Positions 12,151-22,745 of a stretch of 64,000 nt of DNA are shown here, piece by piece. Numbering within the stretch: the stretch's first letter is position 1; the number at the start of each line of letters is the position of its first letter. Made by a program: the position numbers and the translations under genes. Below the pieces are notes generated by a model that was not told the DNA's origin, made no database searches, and saw only the letters and a program-made list of their open reading frames with translations. The DNA is taken from the NCBI GenBank assembly GCA_022818135.1, contig JAFMSR010000015.1:18614132-18678131 (forward strand), written 5' to 3'. This DNA is from Saxidomus purpurata. Lineage: Eukaryota; Mollusca; Bivalvia; Venerida; Veneridae.

Positions 12151-13079
12151 AGCCACTTGTTTTAGAATATATGATAAACCACTGAATGATGCAGGTACAA
12201 GTATTACGTTAATAGGACTTTACTATAAATGTCCCTGTGACGTTATCGCCAGTGACAATGTCCGTGGTTACTTTTGGACGTCGAAAAAAATCTTTCAAAG
12301 CCATGCTTCTAAGGAATTATTTCAGAGGAAACCATGGAGTGCTTTCATTTATACAAATCAGAAAGTTTTATCATTCATGATTTTAAACAATACACACGTT
12401 TTTGTGCTATTTGGAAAATTTGCACTCGGATCGACATCAGTATACGCTTGAATACTGCAGTGATCGAGCTTGGTGTAGCTGATCAGAAACATTTTACAAA
12501 CACTTTCGGCTAAAGGTAAACATCGAAAATGAATGGGTCACAGTGTATAACAGTGCTCCTAGTGCTCAAGAAAGTTGTTAAAGCACAATGTATGAAGGTC
12601 AGAAACCCCTACTTCCATGACAACGTAGGCTCTAGAAGAATATTCATTTTAACAAAATTTAAAAAACAAACACATGAATTTTAAACTAAGAGAAACGAAT
12701 CAAATACATGTAGTTTCTTCGTTGAAATGTTCTACCATATAAAACATAGTAAAAGGAGGATTGCGACACCTATAAACTTAAGATTCAATATTAATGGTAA
12801 TAATTATGTCTGTCTTGAAATGCTGCCCTTAACCCTGAGCGATTCCCTTGTGGAAAATACTGTAAACCGGTAGCCTCAAATCACCGAGCTGTTCTGTGAG
12901 AAGTGTGTCTAAATTAGTGGCACAAAAACATGTTCTTCAATCTCGCCGATCAAGTACTACTGAAACTACTGAAACATTCTATTGATTTATTTAAAAAACA
13001 AAACTCGATGAAAGCTTTGTATGTTCCAGGTAGAAAATGTCCATTTTGGCGATCAGTTAGGGATAGTCATAGTCACCTT

Positions 13080-14470
13080 ACATATTAAAGAGTTTCGTCA
13101 TGTAAAAGTATTTTACGGATATTTTTCAAACTAATTTCGAATTTGGGGATATTTTACCATTCCTTTATCGAATCGATACAACGCGTTGCAGTAGGCTTTT
13201 CCCGTATGCTATTTTAGTAATCAATACAGATTTATTCTTACGTCTCACAAAGCGCGAATTTAAAACTATTATTAAAGCATGTTTAAGGTTAACTCCTTCC
13301 CATTAAAGGACAGCTTCTTTTTCACGCCGACAATTTGCTCCGCCCTAAAACATGCATTCCAGGTACTAGCAAATACACAGACATATATCAACTTTTTGCT
13401 GTTGTATTGGACGATCTGAACTCATGATTATAATGGTAGTGAGAATCAGTAGGTAAAATCATCATATATTTTATACGTGTCTTCCTTTTATAACTTACAA
13501 CTTGCGTAATATTAATTATCAACCTCGCGGTGTTGTATGGATTTGTAAATAGTTTACGCTTTTAGGTCGGCATTTTCTTTTGAATTGAAAACAGTACATA
13601 GACCTTAAGATCAGTTGTTGGTGTTGATAATCCAGCAGAGGTTAACAATATAGAAATATATGTTCTCTCTGTTAATTGCAATGTGACTGAGTAATAAAAT
13701 CAGCAAAAAACAGCTTTGTATCACGACGGGCCTGAGAACAGTGTCTTAAATAAGTCACTGTCAAGTCCGCTTTAATTTTAAGGTAAGCGATCTCAACAGA
13801 AAACCTACGTTCTCACTTGGGATCACAAGTTTTTTTGAAAACCTAGGTTCTCAGTGGCCGAATGCACAAATATAATGAGAATTGCGATTACTCGAAAACG
13901 TATGTTCTTAGTTCAGAATATAGGTTTATGTGCATTTCGTAACATGCGGTTTTCGCTTATCAAGAACGACTGAGAACATACATGTAGGTTTCTATTCGAC
14001 AACTAACAGCGAGATCACAAGTTTTCATTGGTTGTCATCATCGGCTAGATTTCTAGTAGCAGCCAGTTCATCGACTAAATCATATTAAACATATATCTAG
14101 TATAATCGGCGTAATCATACGCAACTAGATATATAACACTCACCAGAAGCAACAACCACAGAAACACAAACAAGTAAGATTAGAATTTAATAATGATAAT
14201 GAAAAAAATCCTTTTGATTTCAACACTCCTATTATCCTGATTTATGGAATATACCCGGAATTACACTGACTTCGCACTTGCTTACTTACATAAAATAACG
14301 TTAACCTTAAATGTTTTAGTACTTTAAAGAATATCCGCTTTAATTTTCTTCCTAGCTACCTTTGTTTTCAACTTACTGTGTGTATGATGTGTACTATTAA
14401 GATAGTTTACCTTTATTCAATGCAACTTTTATCGTTTAAAATGCTACGCCATCAGTACAATGAAGCCAGT
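13080..14470. repeat. Gene-less remnant of the duplicated flank
   Basis: Two parts resemble block B in the same order. 13110-13180 and 13455-13690 match the region around 23460-23700 and 39800-40020; shared runs include ACTTGCGTAAT and TACTCTCTGTT. 14140-14460 matches 45490-45760, including CACTTCTATTAC against CACTCCTATTATC. The intervening sequence differs and no membrane-protein exon is found near it. This is an older or partial third copy of the duplicated block, interrupted by an inverted-repeat element at 13179-13404. Confidence 0.6.
13179..13404. mobile_element. Deleted inverted-repeat element, TA-flanked
   Basis: It begins CAACGCGTTGCAG after a TA at 13177-13178 and ends GTTG before a TA at 13405-13406. 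Its left part matches the start of the 3 kb element at 40314. The stretch from 13250 to 13380 matches the reverse complement of the right end of that element (43130-43350), for example GGTTAACTCC and CAATTTGCTCCGCCC. It is a short internally deleted relative inserted in the third remnant of the duplicated flank. Confidence 0.65.
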
Positions 14471-14691
14471 AGTTGGTAAGCCTATCTGTTTGTTTTGCTT
14501 GGCAAAACAGTGTTCCCGTACCAAGTCTTCTAAGGTTCCTTCCTTATATTTCGTTTCGTTAAGGTTTATTTATATGGACGTTCTTGTGTTCGCTATTTTA
14601 CCATTATAAATGTTAAATCATAATAAACTAGCGCTGAACTGTAACATTTTGTTATCATTTTTTTGTAAATGTGCATGTAACATTGCTTTAA

Positions 14692-15047
14692 AGCTGCTCG
14701 CTCTCAGATTTTGGTAAAAACATAAAGTTCGTCAAACTGTATTAAAATGACGTATTTTAGAATATATGGTCATATAAAAAGGCTCCATAATAAATTCATG
14801 TCAGGTATATCTCTAAATTAAAAATAATACGCTACCAAATTCAAAAGCGTTGCAAACGCTTTTGAAATTTCAACATAAACATATAGTGTAGCGGTGCCGT
14901 GTAACCGACCTTTTAAATCGATTTCTGTAAATTCCTACCTAGAAATTTGCTTATTTTTTATTCTAGCCCTTAGATTTATATCTATGAATAATAATGTCAG
15001 TTTTTTCGAAAAATATTTTTTTCAACGGTAACTGAGAGCGAGCAGCT
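14692..15047. mobile_element. MITE of 356 bp with 16-bp inverted ends and TTAA duplication
   Basis: The element starts AGCTGCTCGCTCTCAG and ends CTGAGAGCGAGCAGCT, a perfect 16-bp terminal inverted repeat. TTAA lies directly outside both ends (14688-14691 and 15048-15051). The TTAA target points to the piggyBac or Kolobok superfamilies. No protein is encoded, so it is non-autonomous. Two older relatives sit in intron 2 of the paralogous membrane-protein genes (21386-21757 and 37908-38116). Confidence 0.9.
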
Positions 15048-15433
15048 TTAACATATACATTTGTTATTGTTGTGTGCCCTATTTTTTGGGAATTTAACTG
15101 TTTATATGTTTATATAATTGTGTTTGTATATTGTAAAGTAATGCTGTCTCTATGTTATATAAAGAATCTACAGTATCTATCTTTTTACATGAACGGTTAG
15201 TTAGTTGATAAAAATAATCAAGATAAAATATATGCACTCTAGGAGGTTATAAACATTAAAGCCCGCTTTAATAGGTAAAACTTTAAATATATTCTTTTCT
15301 GAAACCACTATCAATGTTCAAATCATGACCCCTGCGTCAAAATTGACCCTGCCTAGGATGTCACTTGATTTTGCACAAACTGATAGAGAGAAACTTTAAA
15401 AAATATTCTCCTCTAACACCAAAAGGCCTAAAT

Positions 15434-15510
15434 TCTTCGTGGCCCAGTGGGTAAGTTACTAGCCACGGCGCTAATTTTATGGGCGAGGTTCGAATCCCAC
15501 CGGCGACTTT
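15434..15510 (+). repeat. tRNA-derived SINE head
   Basis: A tRNA-like stretch carries an A-box-type block (GGCCCAGTGGGTAAG) and a classical B box (GGTTCGAATCCCAC) about 50 bases apart. No closing acceptor stem can be drawn, so a functional tRNA is unlikely. A SINE promoter region or tRNA pseudogene fits better. The following sequence is T- and A-rich with no clear SINE body. Confidence 0.6.
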
Positions 15511-15839
15511 TTCCTCCTTTCTTGTTTTTTTTTCATATTTAAATTTGACTATGGCAAAAAAAAATACCCAAAAAAACAACATATCCGAAATGTCTTCTTG
15601 AAGTGGCTTGTCCGAAATAAAGAACACTTACTGATCAAACTTCTTCAACGTTTACAACGTTCACAGATTGAGCATTCAAAAAACCTTTCGTCTTTTAACA
15701 CTATGTCAATTACTATTTCAAATTAACATATTACTTTTGAATGATCAATAAATTTATTATTTTCACTATAAAAACAGTATACTTTTGAGCATCCGCTGGG
15801 CGCCGCCATTATTGAGCTTTGCCTGACGTACTGTAGCAT

Positions 15840-16520
15840 GCCAGTACGACAGGGAACCAGACTAACCGAAAACTGTGTTAAACTATATTACATACCCGTA
15901 AGCGAAATTGCCATTCTACGGAGGATTAACTGATTCGAAATAAAAAAAATCTGCTCTTGGCCCCAAGATGACTTTTAATTGACAGATAGGTAACAACCGT
16001 TTAAGAACTAAGATTCAAAATATCAGTCAGGAAGTTAATGAGAAATAGAAAGGACAGGAGAGGGGGGAATGATTTGAGCCGGTAGCTTGAACATAGGTTT
16101 TGTATAATGGTCTTAATGAAACAAACATTTGTCTAATAACGTTTAAGTGAGGGCTTTACCTTGATCTGTTGGTGATGGGAGATTTTGTTCGTTATTTAAT
16201 TGAGACGAACATTTGACACTCATTTCGTGAAAAGGGTAAAAGAGATATAGCACAGATACAAAAACAAACGGCTCTAAATGTTACCTTGACCTAGAAGTGT
16301 TTTGCATACGTCGTCATGATTAAAAAACATTTGACCCAAGTTTCAGATAAATTCATTTGAGGGGTATTACAATATATGAAAAACCATCAGACTGAGACGA
16401 ATTGACTCATGAATACCATCTCAAACATTGTGTGTGGGCGTTAAAGAAATCTGTATAGTTAGTACTTGTTTCTTTCCTTTAAGTTCATTTTACATGTCAA
16501 CCTTTTTAACTAGCTATTAA
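15840..16520 (+). repeat. Interspersed repeat, uninterrupted copy
   Basis: This stretch is colinear with 27580-28010 plus 30250-30350. Shared runs include AACCGAAAACTGTGTTAAA against TACCGAAAACTGTTTTAAA, CCCCAAGATGACTTTTAAT, and TTAATTGAGACGA. The other copy is split by about 2.2 kb of inserted arrays. No protein is evident and its class is unknown. Confidence 0.75.
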
Positions 16521-16529
16521 AATCGCTCA

Positions 16530-17250
16530 CCGCCCGGCGTCCGTCGAGCGTCGTTTGTCATTTATCGTTTTCCTTCAACGGCATGTTCTCTGTAACCACT
16601 ATACCAATGATAATGAAAGTTTGCAGGGATGTTCCTTGCATGAAGCCGTTTCATAGTTGTTCAAATTACTATATTCAATGCAGAACTCTGATTGCCATGG
16701 AAACGGAAAGGTTAAACTTTAAATATCTTCTTCTCAAGAACAGGAAGGCCTAGAGGTTAGATATTTAGCATGTGACATAACCTAGTGAACCTCTACCAAG
16801 ATCCTACAAATTATGACTGCAAGATCAAAACTTACCCTGCACGGGGGGCGGGGGGTTCTTGATTTAATTAGGCTTATGTAGGAAGCACTTTGAAATAACA
16901 TAGCATATCGGTTAGATATTTAGCATTATCATTGACTGGTAGACCTCTACCAAATTTGTTCAAATTATGACCTCGGGTCAAAATTGACCTCGTTCGGGGA
17001 TAACTTGTTTTTACATAAAACTTAAAATATCGTCTTCACTAGAACCATAAGGTCGAGTAGACCTCTACTCCAAATATTCAAATAATGAGCCCCGAGTCAA
17101 ATTTGACCCCGCCCGGGAGTCTCTTGATTTTACATATAGGCTTATATAGGAAAATGTTTTATTTAAAATCTATATTTTTTGAAACATCAATGCCTGGAGC
17201 TTCGATTTTTGACATGTATCACTGATTTGTTTAAAAGAGAGGGCCAATAC
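16530..17250 (-). repeat. Tandem array of the 165-bp GAGGGCC family, reversed
   Basis: The reversed counterpart of 5116-6075. It opens with ATCGCTCACCGCCCGGCGTC, contains repeated TCAAAATTGACC and GACCTCTACC blocks, and closes with AAAAGAGAGGGCC. About four degenerate units are visible. It directly abuts the interspersed repeat to its left. Confidence 0.75.
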
Positions 17251-17689
17251 GGAGAAGTCACTTTTTTCTAAACGACGCCATTTTGTTTCAGTTGATATGC
17301 AGACTTTTTTAGACTCCTGCTGATGTCTTATTTTACTAAGTTAAATACAAATAACATTGTTATTGTTACAAGAACATTTATTTCTCACTTACCGGACAGA
17401 AAAATCTCTATTTTTAGCAGTGATGGAAAATCTTATCTCACATAGGGTTATCGAAAAATGACTGTAAAATTTTCATTTTTGAAATAAACATAGGGTTATT
17501 GGTATTCATTTTCTTAGTTAGATCATTTTCTATCCATCTATAGCAGTTTTGAATTAAAATTCGAGAAAAAGTTGATTTTCTTTTTTTCATCCCCATCCTG
17601 TTCTTGCACTTATTTCTTCTTACTTGTGTGAAAATGAGATTTCACTTTATAATTGTTTTTTTAGCCAATATTGTAAAGTTGAATAATAA

Positions 17690-17833
17690 AATTATCATTA
17701 ATCAAGTGATTTCATATTGGCCTTATTATTTGTCCTCGGGCAGTCGTATTGGCCCTCGGCCTTCGGCCTTGGGCCAATACGACCACCCTCGGACAGATAA
17801 CAAGGCCAATATGAAATCACTTGATTAATAATA
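17690..17833. repeat. Large palindromic foldback element, about 144 bp
   Basis: Two arms of about 65 bases pair almost completely. The left arm runs from TTAATCAAGTGATTTCATAT through GTCGTATTGGCC. The right arm runs from GGGCCAATACGAC through ATGAAATCACTTGATTAA. The centre, CTCGGCCTTCGGCC, is GC-rich and itself palindromic. It lies about 30 bases outside the left edge of duplicated block A and has no equivalent at the edge of block B. Confidence 0.9.
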
Positions 17834-20001
17834 TTATAGTAGTGTTTTTTATTTTCTGTATAGTCAGATTAAGTCCAGGTAAGACAAATAATTCTTTAAT
17901 GCAATTTTATGTTATCATTTAAATTCTTTTAATTTTATCGTTGTTTCAAATCTAAATAATTCACTTCGGACACAAATACAAGAATCAAATCATGCTGTGC
18001 GAAAACTAATAAACTTTGCGAATACTATGCACTGAAGTGTTTTGCAGTCCGATCCGACTATCCATCTAGGGACCGTTCCCTACCAGTTCCCTCTTTTATG
18101 TATGTTCCATCTGGAATAGGTGTTAGCGGTAATTGAACTAAGTTGCGAGGTATACGTAGTAAAAAAAATAAGTCCTGTAAACAAGTGTGGACAAAACAAC
18201 TCGCACAAAGTAATATTTTTTTTGAATCATTAATCTTCCATGTATTACTAATTGTGTATTTAGACCTTTTCCAAAGTGATACTTTCATAAGTCTGTATAT
18301 AAATATACGATCCAGCAAACAAAGGCATTGGTTTTCACACAGAATGGCTTCTATCATCACACAATTGTAAAAATGTCTAAACTATCACTGAAAGAAAATA
18401 TATACTAGTTGAGTAAAGCAAAACAAGTGTTAGTTGCTTAACGCCGTTTTTAATGATAGATTAACATCGTATTGCTGAGGCATAAAAGAGTAAACACCCA
18501 AAAGGCAAAATACATTGCGGACAATGGACATGGAATTATAATAACCTTTTTTATAAAACACACCCCTATAAGCTTTGAAATTGTGGATATCGTAGAAACT
18601 TGAAATACATAAAAAGTAGTCCCGTAGTCGTTAGCAAATTATTCCCTGTTTTACGTCCTAGTAAATGAAAATTAAATCACAGAAAAATTATTTGTTATTG
18701 TTTGCTTGTTTGTTGTTGTTCTTACTTAATCATGTCAATTTTGTAATATGCATTGCTGAATATCTGTTTTCGACCACAAAGGGCCGTAACAAACCCTTTC
18801 ACTTGTAAATGTATAAGTATCCTTATGATGAAATATGTTTAACACAAAACTGTAAAAAATAGTACATCAGTACACTGTCTAAACAAAAATGTTCACGCAA
18901 CATTTTCAGAAATTACTATTTCTTAGAACAAGTTAAATTAGTCTACTCTCAATGCGTGCAGACTCTGTAATCTGGAAACATACATGCTCTTTCCCCTGTA
19001 CAGAAACTTTGTTCTGAACTTGCTTTCGTTGTAGTTGTATACATTAAACAGGGAGTTTTAGCGTACGTGCGCCTGTGAATTTGTCAAAGGTTCGTGTGTA
19101 TGGTTTGCAGATATGTGTGCGTGTAAAAGGGTCCATACTTATTGAAAAGACTATAAGTTATTCATAACAAATATGAAGTACATGTTCAACATAAAGATTA
19201 AAACGTAATGTCATTACAATCAGTAAATATTATTACATGTCAACAGTATGAAGAAACTGTGTGTTCCATTGTGTTGTCTTGGCGAGAACTACCGAGCACA
19301 GTGCCCATCAATTCCTCTCCTGTTCTTTGATTTACTGAAACGAAAAACACACGAATCGATGAAACTTAAAGTACACTGAAGGATGAATAAACGTACGAAA
19401 TTATATACGATATTTGAGGTATTAAACTGCAAAATACTGATAAGGGAGACAATTCAATCTGGACAATTGAGATTTTGTATTCTGGTAAATTAATGGTCGC
19501 CATACTGAATGTGCTTTGAAATTGTTATTTATTTTGTTTGTAATGGATCAACGGAATCGACAGGTAGCCATTTGCAAACTTGTCTGAACTTTTAAGCTTT
19601 TTTTATAAAATCCACTGTCATTTAGAAATTTTATCTAAACGTATATATAGCTGTGTACGAGTTTAATAACCCCTCTTTTTTTCATTGACAGTCTTTCTGA
19701 CTAACATTGTTACTGAAAGTCTGAAAATTATACATTTTCTTTTGCACACCAGCAAGCTGTATATTTATCTTATAGAAATATTATATCCATTTCTGCTCTC
19801 AAATGAGATTACTATGTTACATATGTACACGTTTATGTACTTATCCATTATCTTAATGTAGTTTCCACTTCTCGTTTTTCAAAAAATGATGTCATTTTCT
19901 ACAACAATATTACAGCAGGCTTATTAAAAGATATTGGTTGCCAAACAAGATCGCAAAAATATTGTGTCGACAAATAAACATACCGCATATTCTGCACCCG
20001 G

Positions 20002-22627
20002 TCATTTGCAAGCCCTGCAGACAAGACAACCAATCAGAACGATCCAAAGGCTCATGAAGATCCAATCAACCGTCGCCATTGCAAACGCAAACGTGATAAG
20101 GCTATTGTCACAATCTCCCTGTGTACAGCCTGTGGTGACGTTTCCCGTACATGGAATAAAATCATCCGCTGTCACTTTGCCGTAATTTGGATACACCCAG
20201 AGACTGCCTAAAAAATACATGTTCAGTTTTTTTTAAATATTTCTTCTTGGTCTTAAACAAAAAAAGACAATCACTATGTTTAACAAGATTACAGTCGAAT
20301 GTTCGAATTTAGGAGCGGTCGTATAAGTTTCGTGTAACATTTCAACCAATTTATAAATATGAAAAGGTTGATTGAAACAAGAAAACTCGCGGCCGCTTCT
20401 GTTGTCACAAGTATAAATAAGCATAAATGACAAAGGTAACGAATTATAACTCCGCAACTGTTTATATTTTGAAAATAATTCACGTTTACTTTTTAAATCT
20501 AGGTAAGAATCTTGCATAATAGGTAGTGCGGAAATAGAAATATGCTTGCATGGGGTTTTATTTCAAAGACAATATCTGGAGTAACTGGCTTGAATACCTT
20601 ATGTAGATACAACTGATCAATATGAGTAAACTAATATTATTTATGTCATTTACTCACTTAATTACACTGTTTAACTTAAAAGTAGATTTATATGTCTAGA
20701 AGAAAGACTGAGTTAACTTTTAATTTTTAGTTGTGGGTACTTAAACTGTTCTAGATATCGCTGTGTTTTGCCACACAACCTTTATCAAAAAGTTAAGTTA
20801 AAGACTTCCCCTGTCTAGGTCAGACATCCAGTGATCAAATACTAACCAAGTATGTCTTCGGTATCTAAAATCCTTACCGCAGATAAGCCAGGCGAGATTG
20901 AACAGGAAACCAATGACCCCGCAGACAGTTGCACAAGGATTGCTTTCACTTTCGTCGTTGTTCTGTCTCCCTAATCCACCAAATAAAATGGGAGCGCATC
21001 CGCTCACTATCAGCCATATTGGAATCAAGTCCTCAATACTGCAGTCATGTAAATGAATAGCCCCTGAAGAAATACAAAACAGGGAATGTTCAATTTCTTA
21101 TATCTTTGTTTCAACAGTAGTTCAGTTGTCAAAAAGCTTGCAGTTTACCTTACCACCGCTCCTTGGAAGTTCCAATGCTTATATGATTCTTTTTTTTCAT
21201 TATTTTAAGAAGACTTTGGAGACCGGAACCAAACATTGCAGTTCATGAAGTCACACAAAGCACACTATCAGTAAGATAGGCTTAAAGAAGAAAATATGTT
21301 TTTTTAGATGCTAGAAAGCTTATGCTTTTTGTGTGTGTCGTATTACAAGTGCATAAGTAACACATTATGGCGTAAACCAGTTTCAGCCAGCTCGCTCTCA
21401 GATCTTAGTGATAAAACAAGGTTCTTCGAAATGTCGGAAATTAACATTTTTAAGAACGAATTATCAAATAAAAAGGTTCTTGTAAAAATCCCTATAAAGC
21501 ATTGCTGTATTTATTTAAATTATAAAACGTTGCCAACGCTTTTGGAATTCAAATATAAACATGTAGTGTATAGCGGTACTATCAAACCAAGCTTACCAAC
21601 ATTATCAAGCGATTCATTTAAAATTGCGATATAGACTAATACTTGTGAAGACGATTCTAGCCATCATATTTTATTACATTACTTTCATATTTCATGTTTA
21701 AGTATGTCATTTTTGATAAATTTATTTTTTTAACTGGAAACTGTGAACGAGCAGCTTAGTTTAAACTGAGCATACAAACTGTATAACAGCCGCAACAATA
21801 AACCATTGCAAAATGTTTCAAGATGGTTTATCAAGAAATAGAGTTCATTATCTTACGTACCCATGACAATCTTAGATACACCAATCCCTACCAACCCTAT
21901 GACTATTAAAACGATAAGGCAGCAACATCCTGAAAATAAACAAAAAAATAACTATACATGTATATACATGAATTTATTGCTATCAAATAATTAATGAAAC
22001 AATTCTCAGAGGTCGCCAACCCCTTAGATACGCAGAAATGGTATCACCTCAGTGTGCAATGTGCAGTAATCCATAATTCAAATTAACTTGCCTGAAAAAG
22101 TAGGTCGCTTGGGGTAATTTTAAACTTATTCATTCTACATAAAATGTAGAATTTAGGTCTTGCAGCTACTATTGACTAAACTCCATGAAAATGTCCTTGG
22201 TTTCTAACCAGTACTCGCGCAGAATGAATGCCATGTAGCGACCCTTGCCTTATTCAACTGACGCTATTCGAAGCAACGAATCTGACTCTATTCCTCAACA
22301 TACCCATCAACATAAGCCTCACTTTTTTCCGAATATTTTTTGCATAAACATATCCCTATCTTATGCCTGATAAAGTCCAGGACCTTTTCATTTACAACAT
22401 GTCCACGTACAGTTGCCTCAAGGGGATAGAGCATAAATTTCATTGTATGTGTCCATTTCGTCAATTTGATAGTAACATCTGCAGACACATGTGTATTTTA
22501 CCTTATGCTTCAACATGTATAGTTACATGAAGAGTTATTTCACATAAAAATTATACATAATATCAGACTAACCTGCAGCGCCACATGCAATACAACAATC
22601 GACACCTCCATTCTTGCCTTTACCCAT
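20002..22627 (-). CDS. TMEM272-like four-pass membrane protein, copy A
   Basis: Four coding exons on the minus strand, 22573-22627, 21861-21929, 20878-21063 and 20002-20207, join in phase with GT-AG introns to give 171 residues. The start is the only ATG of exon 1, which reads MGKGKNGGVDCCIACGAA. The N-terminus is cysteine-rich. Predicted membrane segments lie at about 20-41, 54-72, 89-108 and 140-166. Between segments 3 and 4 there is a cysteine-containing loop with one N-glycosylation sequon (N126-V-T). The blocks LIPIWLIVSG and LAWLICGSLWVYPNY recall the IPIYLIVGG and WFxxGNxWVY blocks of TMEM272-like proteins; this is from memory, without a search. That family is largely uncharacterised, so no reaction can be assigned. 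A plus-strand TTTATT at 19528 would be an AATAAA signal about 470 bases after the stop. The paralogue lies 10-16 kb downstream on the plus-strand coordinate. The exon structure is very secure, the family name less so. Confidence 0.85.
21386..21757. mobile_element. MITE relic in intron 2 of copy A
   Basis: It starts CAGCTCGCTCTCAG and ends GAACGAGCAGCTT, degenerate versions of the inverted ends of the intact MITE at 14692. Inner matches include AACGCTTTTGGAATT against AACGCTTTTGAAATT, and AAACATGTAGTGTA against AAACATATAGTGTA. The orthologous site in copy B also carries it, so the insertion predates the segmental duplication. A 108-codon frame running through it (21308-21634) is not a gene. 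Confidence 0.85.
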
Positions 22628-22689
22628 TTTTAATGTTTAAGTGTATTTGACTGTGAAATACAATAATTATATCTACACTTATTTATAAT

Positions 22690-22745
22690 ATGCGTAATCA
22701 GTCGTTATCGTTGAACGTGGGACCACAAACAGTTTCAACGAGATA
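22690..22745 (-). promoter_or_regulatory. Conserved upstream sequence of copy A, candidate promoter
   Basis: About 60-120 bases before the start codon lies a stretch that is almost unchanged in copy B (38970-39025), for example TAATCAGTCGTTATCGTTGA followed by ACGTGGGA. The flanks farther out have diverged more, so it is a candidate 5' UTR or core promoter. I see no clear TATA box. The inference rests only on paralogue conservation. Confidence 0.4.

Noticed and set aside
21308..21634. 108-codon plus-strand frame in intron 2 of copy A
   Set aside because: It is covered largely by a decayed MITE, and copy B does not keep the frame.
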